The translations under genes and the position numbers were made by a program. A DNA stretch of 64,000 bases from Duncaniella muris (GTDB lineage Bacteria > Bacteroidota > Bacteroidia > Bacteroidales > Muribaculaceae): NCBI RefSeq assembly GCF_003024805.1, contig NZ_PUEC01000003.1:124001-188000 (forward strand). The letters are read 5' to 3'. The notes under the pieces were generated by a model. That model was not told the DNA's origin, ran no database searches, and saw only the letters and a list, made by a program, of their open reading frames with translations. This document shows, in pieces, positions 43,639-52,629 of the stretch (its first letter is position 1; each line of letters starts with the position of its first letter).

Positions 43639-43655
43639 GGTAATTTTGCGTCTAA
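43639..43655 (+). promoter_or_regulatory. Promoter of the NatAB-like operon with repeated 17-nt element
   Basis: GGTAATTTTGCGTCTAA contains the -7 box TAATTTTG (43641-43648) and is identical to the minus-strand sequence at 20372-20388. A matching TTAGACGC in reverse lies at 43592-43599, on the sigma-factor side. Confidence 0.55.
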
Positions 43656-43706
43656 CGAAGAAAAAAATATCAGAAAGCTATAAAAGAATATACCAGTTAT
43701 CACAAC

Positions 43707-44642
43707 ATGGACATCCTACAGGTAGAAAACGTCAGCAAAAGCTATTCGTCACACCGTGCGCTTGACAATGTCTCGCTCAGCGTTCCCGAAGGTCAGGTCT
43801 ACGGACTGCTGGGCCCCAACGGCGCGGGCAAGACCACTCTCATCCGCATCATCAACCATATCACCGCTCCTGACAGCGGCCGTGTGCTTCTCGACGGCCA
43901 TCAGCTGACCGAGGCCGATGTTTGTCACATAGGCTATCTGCCCGAAGAGCGCGGTCTCTATAAGAAAATGAAGGTGGGCGAGCAGGCTCTGTTTTTCGCT
44001 CGCCTGAAGGGGCTTCCGAAGCATGAGGCCACGAGGAGCCTGCGCGAGTGGTTTGAGCGCTTCGATATTCTCGACTGGTGGGACAAGAAGGTCGAGGAGC
44101 TGTCAAAGGGTATGGCACAGAAGATACAGTTCATAATCACGGTGCTACACCGGCCTAAGCTACTGATTTTCGACGAGCCTTTCTCCGGTTTCGACCCCAT
44201 CAATGCCGAGTTGCTTAAAAACGAGATACTCAGGCTCAAGGAAGAGGGTGCCACGGTGATTTTCTCGACCCACAACATGGCTTCGGTCGAGGAGATCTGT
44301 GACAATATCACTCTGATCAACAAGAGCCGCAACATACTGAGCGGAAATGTGGAAGAGATCCGTCGGAAGTATTTCGGCAACCGTTATGATCTTCTTTACG
44401 AGGGCGATGACCGCAGCCTGATGGAGGCTCTGCAGTCTGTGGGCAATGAGTTTGAAGTCACGGCGGCCGATCAGCTGCAGGGACGGCGCAGACTGACATT
44501 CCATCTGAAAGAAGGCGTCGGGCTGCGCGATGCGATAGCGATAGCCAATGACTCTGTGAGGCTTGCCGGCATAAGCGAGAGCATAGCCTCGATGAACGAT
44601 ATATTCATCAGAGCTGTCAGAGAAGACGAAAGCTGCCGATAG
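43707..44642 (+). CDS. ABC transporter ATP-binding protein (NatA-like)
   Basis: Nucleotide-binding subunit (311 residues) of an ABC-2 exporter. Walker A GPNGAGKTT (about 38-46), the Q-loop region with YLPEERGLYKKMKV, signature ELSKGMAQKIQ (a common variant of LSGGQ in NatA/DrrA types), Walker B LLIFDEPFSGFDP and the switch His in FSTHN are all present. A C-terminal extension of about 80 residues (DUF4162-like) follows. It drives the permease encoded 51 bp downstream. Substrates may be sodium, drugs or envelope parts; none is indicated. Confidence 0.94.
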   Translation: MDILQVENVSKSYSSHRALDNVSLSVPEGQVYGLLGPNGAGKTTLIRIINHITAPDSGRVLLDGHQLTEADVCHIGYLPEERGLYKKMKVGEQALFFARLKGLPKHEATRSLREWFERFDILDWWDKKVEELSKGMAQKIQFIITVLHRPKLLIFDEPFSGFDPINAELLKNEILRLKEEGATVIFSTHNMASVEEICDNITLINKSRNILSGNVEEIRRKYFGNRYDLLYEGDDRSLMEALQSVGNEFEVTAADQLQGRRRLTFHLKEGVGLRDAIAIANDSVRLAGISESIASMNDIFIRAVREDESCR

Positions 44643-44693
44643 GAATCAGCGGGTAAATTTTACGATTAATAAACAAACGGAGAAAACATCACA

Positions 44694-46004
44694 ATGTCAA
44701 AAATAGGAATAGTGATAGAGCGCGAATACATGGAGCGCGTCAAAAAGAAAAGTTTTATCATCACCACGCTGCTGATGCCTCTGCTGATGCTTCTGCTGAT
44801 GGCCATGCCGGCGCTGATCATGAGCTATGTCGACTCGTCGGCCGCTACGGTGGCTGTGATCGACAATACAAGGGTGATACTGCCGGAGCTGAGAAGTTCG
44901 GAAGATCTGAGATTCTGTCCGGCGGTCGATGCCACGGTGGATTCGGCGCTGACCCGCGAGGGCATAGACGCGGTGCTGGTGATTCCTGAGAATATCATCG
45001 ACAATCCGCGTGCCGGGCTGAAGTACTACACCAGCGGTCCGTCATCGGTAGGCACTGAGGCCGGAATCACCGACCGCATCAACAGCATCATCGAGGCCCA
45101 TCGGCTCAAGGCTTACAATATCGAAAATCTTGATGAGATTCTGAGCAGCGTGAAGAGCGATGTAAGCCTCACCACTGTGCGCGCCGACAAAGACAGCGAG
45201 GAAAGCAACTCGTCGATGTTCAGCTACGGCATAGGCATTGCCATGACTTTCGTTCTCTATATGTTCCTGCTGATCTACGGGCAGATGGTGATGACATCCA
45301 TAATCGAGGAGAAGGGCAACCGTGTGCTCGAAGTGGTGGTCTCGTCAGTGAAGCCCGTGCAGCTGATGATGGGCAAGATCATCGGCGTGGCGCTTGTGGC
45401 AGTGACGCAGATGGTTATCTGGGGAGTGCTGCTCTCGGTCATGTCGGCCTTCGTGCTTCCCGCGCTTGTTCCGGCCGATGCGATGGCTGATGTGGCGGCT
45501 GTGCAGAGCGGCCATTTCGACCAGGTGGGCGATTCTTCGTCAATCGAGATCATCCAGGCCATCGGGATGCTCGGCAATGTCGGCAATATCGTTACGCTGA
45601 TGGCGCTGATGACGGTGTTTCTGGTGTTCGGCTTCCTGCTCTATTCGTCGATTTTCGCAGCCGTAGGATCAGCCGTCGACAATATTCAGGATGCCAGTCA
45701 GCTGACATCATTGGCCGTGTTTCCGATTCTCTTCGGACTGATTTTTGCAATGGTGGCCGCCGCAGACCCGATGGGGAGCGTGGCGTTCTGGATGTCGATG
45801 TTCCCGCTGACATCGCCGATGGTGATGGTGGCCCGCATACCGTTCGGGATTCCGGGCTGGGAAATAGCGTTGTCGCTCGTGCTTCTTGCCGCGGGGTTTG
45901 TGGCTATGGTCTGGCTTGCCGGAAAGATCTACCGCGTAGGCATCTTCATGTATGGCAAAAAGCCTTCGGTCAAGGAACTTGTCAGGTGGATCAGATATAA
46001 GTAG
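44694..46004 (+). CDS. ABC-2 type permease (NatB-like)
   Basis: Inner-membrane permease, 436 residues. One N-terminal helix (about 23-44), a large external domain (about 45-180) with AVIDNTRVILPELRSSEDL, then five to six helices, including VLYMFLLIYGQMVMTSI and the coupling segment EEKGNRVLEVVVSSVKPVQLM, a motif of the NatB/ABC-2 group. Co-transcribed with the NatA-like ATPase. Exporters of this kind move ions or small hydrophobic compounds, but assignment here is limited to family. Confidence 0.92.
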   Translation: MSKIGIVIEREYMERVKKKSFIITTLLMPLLMLLLMAMPALIMSYVDSSAATVAVIDNTRVILPELRSSEDLRFCPAVDATVDSALTREGIDAVLVIPENIIDNPRAGLKYYTSGPSSVGTEAGITDRINSIIEAHRLKAYNIENLDEILSSVKSDVSLTTVRADKDSEESNSSMFSYGIGIAMTFVLYMFLLIYGQMVMTSIIEEKGNRVLEVVVSSVKPVQLMMGKIIGVALVAVTQMVIWGVLLSVMSAFVLPALVPADAMADVAAVQSGHFDQVGDSSSIEIIQAIGMLGNVGNIVTLMALMTVFLVFGFLLYSSIFAAVGSAVDNIQDASQLTSLAVFPILFGLIFAMVAAADPMGSVAFWMSMFPLTSPMVMVARIPFGIPGWEIALSLVLLAAGFVAMVWLAGKIYRVGIFMYGKKPSVKELVRWIRYK

Positions 46005-46097
46005 GGCGAAAGCATGAAAAGCAAAATATATACGCGCGCGATTAAACTTTTGAGACGCTCGCTTGTCTAAACTATATCACAATATCTCTCACACACT

Positions 46098-47129
46098 ATG
46101 AATATCAAGCGTATTTTCACATTCTTAGCCGGGACTCTGGTTGCAGCCGGAGCGGTGTCGGCACAGTCGTATTACGATGACGACATATATTTCGACGCCT
46201 CCAAAGCCAGCAAGCCAGCCCAGAAAACGGCCAAAAAGAACAATAATAGGACCGCAGTTGTTGTCTATGACTATCCGTCGGCTGACAATTATACGGTCAG
46301 CGGCACCCGCACCATCAGCGTCGATGACTATAACCGGCGCGGAATTTTTGCGACCGACTCTCTGACGGCCGACACTACCGCTACTGACTTTGCCTATACC
46401 CGACGCATAGAGCAGTTCTACAATCCGCAGATTGTAAGCGGTTCAGGAGATGAGGAACTGGCCAATATCTACTATATGGAGCCCGACCAGGTCAATATCT
46501 ACGTGAATACCCCGTCGGCCTATTGGGGATATGACTATTTCTATCCCTACAACGCCTGGGCATCGCCTTACTGGTATAACAACTACTGGCGCTGGAACTC
46601 GGCATGGTACTGGGGATCATGGTATGATCCTTACTGGGCCTGGGGATGGGGACCTTCATGGGCTTATCCGGGCTGGGGTCCGGGTTGGGGCTATCCGGGC
46701 TGGGGTCCAGGCTGGGGCCATCCGGGCTGGGGCTGGGGAGGTCCGGTCTATACCGGTCCGCGTCGCGCTCCGAATCTTCTTGCCGGCCGTCATCCCGGTG
46801 TGGGCAGTGCCGCCCGTCCGTCGTCAAGCGGACGGCGTCCCGGATCTTACGGCTATACAAACAGCCGTCCGGGTGTGTCTACCAACCGTCAGCCGGCAGT
46901 CACCAACCGTCGGCCCAACGTGACCACCAACCGCCGTCCTGCCACCAATCAGCGTCCGAACAATAACAACAATTATAACAATAACAGCAACTACAACAAT
47001 TACAATCCCAACAGCATCGGCGGCCGTTACGGCACAGGCAGCTATGGCTCCGGCAGTTACGGCGGCGGTAGCCGCGGAAGCGGAATGAGGTCAGGCGGTG
47101 GCAGCCGCGGCGGACGCGGTCGTCATTGA
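46098..47129 (+). CDS. Secreted Trp/Tyr- and Gly-rich low-complexity protein
   Basis: Unrecognised exported protein of 343 residues with a signal peptide (about 1-22, ending VSA-QS). An N-terminal part (about 23-140) has normal composition. Residues about 145-215 are extraordinarily rich in Trp, Tyr, Gly and Pro, with three imperfect nine-residue repeats of the type GWGPGWGYP coded by a 27-nt DNA repeat (about 46644-46735). An Arg/Pro/Asn-rich segment and a Gly/Ser/Arg tail follow. Surface adhesion, aromatic stacking on glycans or phase separation could be imagined, but no function can be stated. It precedes the FadL-like gene by 45 bp and may share its transcript. Confidence 0.75.
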   Translation: MNIKRIFTFLAGTLVAAGAVSAQSYYDDDIYFDASKASKPAQKTAKKNNNRTAVVVYDYPSADNYTVSGTRTISVDDYNRRGIFATDSLTADTTATDFAYTRRIEQFYNPQIVSGSGDEELANIYYMEPDQVNIYVNTPSAYWGYDYFYPYNAWASPYWYNNYWRWNSAWYWGSWYDPYWAWGWGPSWAYPGWGPGWGYPGWGPGWGHPGWGWGGPVYTGPRRAPNLLAGRHPGVGSAARPSSSGRRPGSYGYTNSRPGVSTNRQPAVTNRRPNVTTNRRPATNQRPNNNNNYNNNSNYNNYNPNSIGGRYGTGSYGSGSYGGGSRGSGMRSGGGSRGGRGRH

Positions 47130-47174
47130 TCAGAAGTATAACACAAAAACACTCACACTCACAAACTTCAGCTT

Positions 47175-48875
47175 ATGAACAAGAAAGTATTGGCAGGGAT
47201 GCTGGTAGCTCTTCCGTCAGCAATGATGGGCCAGACTGCACTCGATGCGTTTTCGATTTCGCAGACCGATATGCGGGGTAGTGCCCGCTTCATGTCGATG
47301 GGCGGTGCGTTTACCGCTCTCGGCGGTGATATCTCGACACTCAATCAGAACCCCGGCGGTATCGGTGTCTACCGCAGCAGTGACATCACGGCCACTCTCG
47401 ATGTCACCTTCAAATCCGGAAAATTCAATGCCGGAGCAGGTTCCCAAAGTTGGAACCACACCGGTGTGGCCTGCAACAATTTCGGCTATATCGGCACCGT
47501 GAACCTTGGGTCGAATTCGGTGATGCCGTTTTTCAACTGGGGTGTGAGCTATTCGCGTGCGGCCTCGTTTGACCGCCGCTACCGCGGATCGCTCGGTTCG
47601 ATCAATACCTCGCTGAGCAACTTCGTGGCTGACAATACCAACCGCACGTTTGTCAACAACGGCGGCATACCTCCGCAGCAGATGCAGTTTGTGGAAGGCA
47701 GCGATTATAATCCTTACTGGGACGACTACAACGGAAATCCATATGCGCCCTGGCTGAGCACTCTGATGTACACTGCCGGAGCCATCAATCCGCTTACCGC
47801 CAACAGCTCCACTTATAACGGTCTCTATGACTATCAGAAGTCTTCTGGCTTAGCATCTGTGGAGGTCGAGGAGAAAGGCTATGTAGACGAATATGCCATA
47901 GACTTCGGTGGCAATATCTCCAATACGGTGTTCTGGGGCATAGGCTTCGGAATTACTGACGTGGAGTTCCGTTCGCGTTCATACTACTCAGAGAGCATCA
48001 ACAATGCTATGGTTCCCGGATCGGCCTATGACGGCGGCTTTGTCACCGGTACGGCTGACTATACTCTTGCGAACTATAAGCACATCTGGGGAAGCGGCTT
48101 CAATTTCAAAGCGGGTGTGATCCTCAAGCCGGTCAATGAGTTCCGCATCGGTGTGGCAGTGCATACTCCCACCTATTATAATCTTTCATATGAAGGCAGC
48201 GGCCAGCTGGGTTATCTCTACGATTCTTCCGAATATGCCGAGCCGGTTTCCGGCACAGCGGTTACGGATGACGGCTATATGCGTGAATTCGACTGGAAAT
48301 GCCGCACTCCGTGGCGCTTCATGGTCGGAGCGGCCGGTGTGATAGGCGGACGCGCAATCATCAGTGCCGACTATGAATATCGCGCAAGCAATGACATCAA
48401 GGTCCAGGATTATGAAGGCACCGATTTCGCCGATGTCAACGGTGATATCAAGAACTACTACAAGGCTACCAACATCATGCGTCTCGGTCTGGAGTATCGC
48501 GTGACACCACAGGTCAGCCTCCGCGCCGGCTATTCCTATGAATCATCGCCAGTGACTACCACGGCTATGACCGGATATACTACCAACGGACAGGCGATAG
48601 ATGCCAACGATGTCTACACTTCCGGCCCTGACGACACCGAGACTCAGCCCTCGTACACCTTTGACAAGGCCACTCAGTATGTGACCTGCGGTATCGGCTA
48701 CCGCTACAAGAATGTGTATGCCGATCTGGCCTATGTCCACCGCCACCGTTCGGCCAAGTACAGCGCGTTTTCGAACTACAACGAGTATGGCACCGACTAC
48801 TACGTGCCTGCACCGACCGGAAAGGTTTCGGATGATAACAACTCGCTTGTGCTCACCGTAGGCGTGCGCTTCTGA
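47175..48875 (+). CDS. FadL/OMPP1/TodX-family outer-membrane protein
   Basis: Predicted outer-membrane beta-barrel (566 residues) for uptake of hydrophobic molecules. Signal peptide about 1-19 (MMG-QT). The N-terminal plug region has DMRGSARFMSMGGAFTALGGDISTLNQNPGGIGVYR, the family's NPAG-like signature with GG and NPGG. Strands with aromatic girdles alternate to the end, which closes with LTVGVRF, a C-terminal Phe as expected for barrel assembly. Bacteroidales members are often labelled 'hemin receptor' without proof. Confidence 0.88.
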   Translation: MNKKVLAGMLVALPSAMMGQTALDAFSISQTDMRGSARFMSMGGAFTALGGDISTLNQNPGGIGVYRSSDITATLDVTFKSGKFNAGAGSQSWNHTGVACNNFGYIGTVNLGSNSVMPFFNWGVSYSRAASFDRRYRGSLGSINTSLSNFVADNTNRTFVNNGGIPPQQMQFVEGSDYNPYWDDYNGNPYAPWLSTLMYTAGAINPLTANSSTYNGLYDYQKSSGLASVEVEEKGYVDEYAIDFGGNISNTVFWGIGFGITDVEFRSRSYYSESINNAMVPGSAYDGGFVTGTADYTLANYKHIWGSGFNFKAGVILKPVNEFRIGVAVHTPTYYNLSYEGSGQLGYLYDSSEYAEPVSGTAVTDDGYMREFDWKCRTPWRFMVGAAGVIGGRAIISADYEYRASNDIKVQDYEGTDFADVNGDIKNYYKATNIMRLGLEYRVTPQVSLRAGYSYESSPVTTTAMTGYTTNGQAIDANDVYTSGPDDTETQPSYTFDKATQYVTCGIGYRYKNVYADLAYVHRHRSAKYSAFSNYNEYGTDYYVPAPTGKVSDDNNSLVLTVGVRF

Positions 48876-48922
48876 TAACAACTGATTTATTCACAACAGC
48901 TTTTTAACAGCCCGCAAAACGA

Positions 48923-50974
48923 ATGGCAAAAAAGAGTTCGCGACCTGCCCGACGCATAGTCGCGGATCGGAATGACAACATAGATCTCGACAATCCCGAA
49001 TTCATCAAAGCCTGGGAATTGTTGCAGCACACCAAACAGTCGATTTTCCTGACCGGCAAGGCCGGAACGGGAAAATCGACTTTCCTGCGCTATATCACTG
49101 CCCATACCCGTAAGAAATATGTGGTGCTCGCACCGACCGGAATCGCGGCGGTGAATGTGGGCGGGGTCACTCTCCATTCGTTTTTCAGGATTCCGTTCAA
49201 GCCTATAGTGCCCGGCGATCCTGACTTCGCGCCAAACCGCATCAAGGAGCGAATGAAGTATCCCGGAAGCCTTGTGAAACTCATACGCGAGCTCGAACTG
49301 ATAATTATCGACGAGATCTCGATGGTGAGGGCCGACATAATTGATTTCGTGGATCTGCTGCTGCGCACCTATTCGGGCAACCAGCGGGAGCCGTTCGGCG
49401 GCAAGCAGCTGCTTTTTGTGGGTGACGTGTTTCAGCTCGAACCGGTGCTTACTGGCGATATGCGCGATATACTGCGCAAGTTTTACCGCGATGCGTTTTT
49501 CTTCTCGGCCCATGCGTTTGACAGGATAAATCTCGTGCCGATAGAACTGCGCAAGATCTACCGTCAGAGCCAGGGTGAATTCGTGGAACTTCTTGACCGG
49601 ATACGTATGGGCGCTGCTACGGCCGCCGATATCTCGCGGCTGAACTCGCGCTGCGTGGCGCTGTCTCTGCCTGTGGAGGGGGAGGAGAAACCCACCATGA
49701 CTCTGGCCTCGCGCCGCGATATGGTTGATCAGATCAACGAATCGCGTCTGGAGGCCATTGACAAGCCGGTGTTTACATTTATCGGCGAGATAAAAAAAGA
49801 TTTCCCTGAGAATTCGCTCCCTACGGATCTGGAACTGTCGTTGAAAGAGGGTGCGCAGGTGGTTTTCATCAAGAATTCGCCTGACAGATTCTGGGTCAAC
49901 GGCACGATCGGCACTGTGACCACTCTCACGCAGGATCTGCTTGAAGTGAGGCTTGAAAACGGCGAAATCCATGAAGTGGAACCCGAAAAGTGGTCGAATA
50001 TAAAGTATTCGTTTGATGAGAAAACCAACAAGATCATAGAGACGGAGCTTGGCAGTTTCACGCAGTATCCGGTGAAGCTGGCCTGGGCGCTTACCATCCA
50101 TAAGAGCCAGGGGCTGACGTTCAACAATGTCATAATCGACCTGGGCCGCGGGGCATTTACCGGCGGACAGACTTATGTAGCGCTCTCACGCTGCCGGAGT
50201 TTCGAGGGACTGACGCTGAGGTCTACCGTGGCCGAGAGAGATATCTTTGTGAATCCGGCCATTCTGAATTTCAGCCGTTCGTTCAACGATCCGATACTGA
50301 TTGACGGGGCCATGCGCAAGGCTCATGCCGAGGAGTGTTACGAAAATGCTCTCGCCAAGGCCGACGAGGGGGATTTCAGCGAGGCTTTCGATCTGTTTGC
50401 CGAAGGACTGAGAGCGAAAAGCATTCTTGACAACAAGAGTGCCATGAGGCTTGCCAGAAGCAAACTGGCCGTGATCGGCAAACTCAGAGAGAGGGTAGCG
50501 CAGCTTGAGTCGGATATAGCTGCTGACCGCGAGCGTTTCCGCGACATGGCTATGGAGTACACCTCGCTTGGCGATGACTGCCGTATAGACGAGATGCCTC
50601 TGCCGGCCATAGCGAACTATGACAAGGCTCTTGCTCTGTTGCCGGGCCACATCCCGGCGCTTTACGGCCGTGCGCTCGCAGCCATCACTCTTGAGGATTA
50701 CAGTCGTGCGCTTGATGATCTGGGAGAGGTGGTGAGGCTCGATCCGGCTAATTTCGATGCGATGGTGCGCATGGGAATGACCTATTACCGCATGGATGAT
50801 GTGCATAATGCTATGGACCGCTGCCTGGTGGCTCTGTCGCTGAGCGAGACCGCCGACTGTCCGCGTCAGGCGCTTCACGGTCTGCATTCGCTGTTGGCCG
50901 ACATATATGACACTGCCGGCGATAAATCCTCGGCCCACCATCACAGAGAAATAGCGCGCCGTCTGCGCAAGTGA
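48923..50974 (+). CDS. Pif1/RecD-like DNA helicase with C-terminal TPR region
   Basis: SF1B-type helicase of 683 residues. Walker A LTGKAGTGKST (about 39-49), motif Ia in VLAPTGIAAVNVGG, Walker B LIIDEISMV, the Q-containing motif III GDVFQLEPV, LRKIYRQS, and motifs V/VI LTIHKSQGLTF and YVALSRCRS are intact. Residues from about 465 on form helical repeats of TPR type (LLPGHIPALYGRALAAITLEDYSRAL-like units, ending near 680). The TPR part may bind a protein partner. Role in genome maintenance is inferred from the family. Confidence 0.92.
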   Translation: MAKKSSRPARRIVADRNDNIDLDNPEFIKAWELLQHTKQSIFLTGKAGTGKSTFLRYITAHTRKKYVVLAPTGIAAVNVGGVTLHSFFRIPFKPIVPGDPDFAPNRIKERMKYPGSLVKLIRELELIIIDEISMVRADIIDFVDLLLRTYSGNQREPFGGKQLLFVGDVFQLEPVLTGDMRDILRKFYRDAFFFSAHAFDRINLVPIELRKIYRQSQGEFVELLDRIRMGAATAADISRLNSRCVALSLPVEGEEKPTMTLASRRDMVDQINESRLEAIDKPVFTFIGEIKKDFPENSLPTDLELSLKEGAQVVFIKNSPDRFWVNGTIGTVTTLTQDLLEVRLENGEIHEVEPEKWSNIKYSFDEKTNKIIETELGSFTQYPVKLAWALTIHKSQGLTFNNVIIDLGRGAFTGGQTYVALSRCRSFEGLTLRSTVAERDIFVNPAILNFSRSFNDPILIDGAMRKAHAEECYENALAKADEGDFSEAFDLFAEGLRAKSILDNKSAMRLARSKLAVIGKLRERVAQLESDIAADRERFRDMAMEYTSLGDDCRIDEMPLPAIANYDKALALLPGHIPALYGRALAAITLEDYSRALDDLGEVVRLDPANFDAMVRMGMTYYRMDDVHNAMDRCLVALSLSETADCPRQALHGLHSLLADIYDTAGDKSSAHHHREIARRLRK

Positions 50975-51070
50975 GGGGCGTCACGAGGCACGACTCTCCA
51001 AGAAGCTATTTAAAATTTACGATAAGAGTTTAAACAGTTTCTTAGATTTCATCCATAAAAGCATAAAAAA

Positions 51071-51107
51071 AGAGGTTGCGTCGTGGTGAATACAAGACGC
51101 AACCTCT
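51071..51107 (-). terminator. Terminator of rpsP
   Basis: 12-bp perfect stem (51071-51082, 51096-51107), followed on the minus strand by TTTTTTT. 60 bp after the rpsP stop. Confidence 0.8.
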
Positions 51108-51167
51108 GTTTGGTTTTGCACATATGGATCAGGCGCAGAGACCTGTTTCCGATGCGGAGCCAGATGC

Positions 51168-51704
51168 TTATTCAGCAGCAGCCTCTTCGGCGGGAGCTTC
51201 TTCAGCGTTTGCTGCAGCTTCAGCCTCGGCAGCTGCGGCAGCAGCTTCGGCTTTCTTCTTGGCTACTTCTTCAGCCTTGGCTTTGTTTTTAGCTACTTCA
51301 GCTTCAAGACGAGCCTTTTCGTCGAGCTCTTTCTTGTCGGCCATAGAAGCGCGGAACTTGTCGACAGTCTGCTGCTTCTGAGCTTTCCAGGCTTCGAAAC
51401 GACGCTGAGCTTCAGCTTCGTCGAAAGCGCCTTTCTTCACACCGCCCTGGAGATGCTTCATGAGAAGAACACCTTCGTTAGAGAGGATGGTGCGTACGGT
51501 GTCGGTGGGCTGAGCACCAACGTTAACCCAATACAAAGCACGCTCGAAGTTCAAAGTTACTGTAGCAGGATTAGTGTTCGGATTATAAGAACCTATCCTT
51601 TCAATAAATTTACCATCTCGTGGTGCCCTGCTATCGGCGATAACAATAGGATAGAACGCATAGTTCTTGCGACCATGACGTTGCAGTCTGATTTTTGTTG
51701 CCAT
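51168..51704 (-). CDS. rpsP: 30S ribosomal protein S16 with Ala/Glu-rich C-terminal extension
   Basis: Small-subunit assembly protein. The first 80 residues match S16: [36 protein letters not shown] and [21 protein letters not shown]. The rest (about 85-178) is a helical, Lys/Glu/Ala-rich tail ending in [17 protein letters not shown]-type sequence, as in other Bacteroidota but longer than the compact E. coli protein (82 residues). A frame beginning at 51767 is rejected because the promoter (51737-51767) would lie inside it; the ATG at 51704 gives the normal N-terminus. Confidence 0.96.
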   Translation of the reverse strand: MATKIRLQRHGRKNYAFYPIVIADSRAPRDGKFIERIGSYNPNTNPATVTLNFERALYWVNVGAQPTDTVRTILSNEGVLLMKHLQGGVKKGAFDEAEAQRRFEAWKAQKQQTVDKFRASMADKKELDEKARLEAEVAKNKAKAEEVAKKKAEAAAAAAEAEAAANAEEAPAEEAAAE

Positions 51705-51736
51705 TAATTTGTGATTTGTATTGATTAATTCGGGCG

Positions 51737-51767
51737 CAAAGTTACTGCTTTTGCGCGTGATTGCCAA
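51737..51767 (-). promoter_or_regulatory. rpsP promoter
   Basis: Minus strand: TAACTTTG (51737-51744) and TTG (51765-51767), 20 nt apart. Leader about 26 nt. Confidence 0.65.
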
Positions 51768-51859
51768 CCGTTGAGGCCTGACAATGCGGTGGATTGGGAT
51801 TGTATTTAAGTATATTTAACATCTGTGGTGGCTTTTTGTCTGCTCAGGTCCGGAAAAAG

Positions 51860-51900
51860 GACGGCTTGCGGGAGCCGTGGCCGGGATCTTGCAAGCCGTC
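51860..51900 (-). terminator. Terminator of yqgE
   Basis: 10-bp perfect stem (51860-51869, 51891-51900), followed on the minus strand by CTTTTTCCGG; 50 bp after the yqgE stop. Confidence 0.65.
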
Positions 51901-51949
51901 GGAATGGATATGGCTACTATTGTGTGGTGGAAGTGGCAGTTGCTGCGTA

Positions 51950-52555
51950 TTAGTTTGACTGTAGGTTACGGGGGTGGTAGAGCCAGCCTCTGTATGGCGC
52001 TCCCATCGAGCGGACAATGCGGTGCCAGTAGGGGTCTTCCTCTCCACGAAGCAGATCGCTGACGGATGGGATGTCGGTGACGGCCCATACGTTTTTGCGC
52101 AGTTCCTCGTCGAGCTGCTCCACTCCCCAGCCGCTGTATCCGATAAAGAAGCGCATGCTACCTTCAAGGGCATAGCCGTCATTGACAATGGAGATCATGG
52201 TGTCGAAATCGCCTCCGATATAAAGACCGTCGACTATCTCGCGCGACGAGGGGATCAGATCGCCGAGCGTGTGGACAAAATACAGCCGCTCGCATGACAT
52301 CGGACCGCCGCAGTAGACGGGTATCGTGACCGATGCGGTGACGGAGGGAAGGAGGTCCTGAAGTGTGTAGCTGGTGCGGTTGTTGAGCACTATGCCCATA
52401 GCTGATCCGCGTTCTTCGTAGTCGACAAGGCAGATGACGGAATGGTGGAAGTAGCGCTCTCTCAGAAACGGTTCGGCGACAAGAAGCGATCCGGCGTGCG
52501 GAATGGCACTCCGGTTTATGTCTATGTTGAAAATCAGTGATTCAAAGTCGAGCAT
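51950..52555 (-). CDS. YqgE/AlgH family protein
   Basis: A 201-residue conserved protein of unknown molecular role; AlgH of Pseudomonas affects alginate and other regulated traits. Seen: GSLLVAEPFLRERYFHHSVICLVDYEERGSAMGIVLNN (22-59), the family's fixed block, then YCGGPMSCERLYFVHTLGD and FIGYSGWGVEQLDEEL. These fit the family from start to end at usual length. It lies downstream of miaB in the same direction (74 bp), so co-transcription is possible. Confidence 0.94.
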   Translation of the reverse strand: MLDFESLIFNIDINRSAIPHAGSLLVAEPFLRERYFHHSVICLVDYEERGSAMGIVLNNRTSYTLQDLLPSVTASVTIPVYCGGPMSCERLYFVHTLGDLIPSSREIVDGLYIGGDFDTMISIVNDGYALEGSMRFFIGYSGWGVEQLDEELRKNVWAVTDIPSVSDLLRGEEDPYWHRIVRSMGAPYRGWLYHPRNLQSN

Positions 52556-52629
52556 GGCCTGATTGTTTTTTTTGACAGCCTCTTGTCCGGGCTGAGTCCG
52601 GTGTGCGCATGGGTATAGCCACGGTGCGC

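Noticed and set aside
46644-46735. Tandem DNA repeats, considered as a CRISPR or satellite
   Set aside because: The 27-nt period is in frame and codes GWGPGWGYP-type peptide repeats; no spacers.
48887-50101. 404-codon minus-strand frame opposite the helicase gene
   Set aside because: Antisense to intact helicase motifs; Arg/His-rich sequence without any recognisable family.
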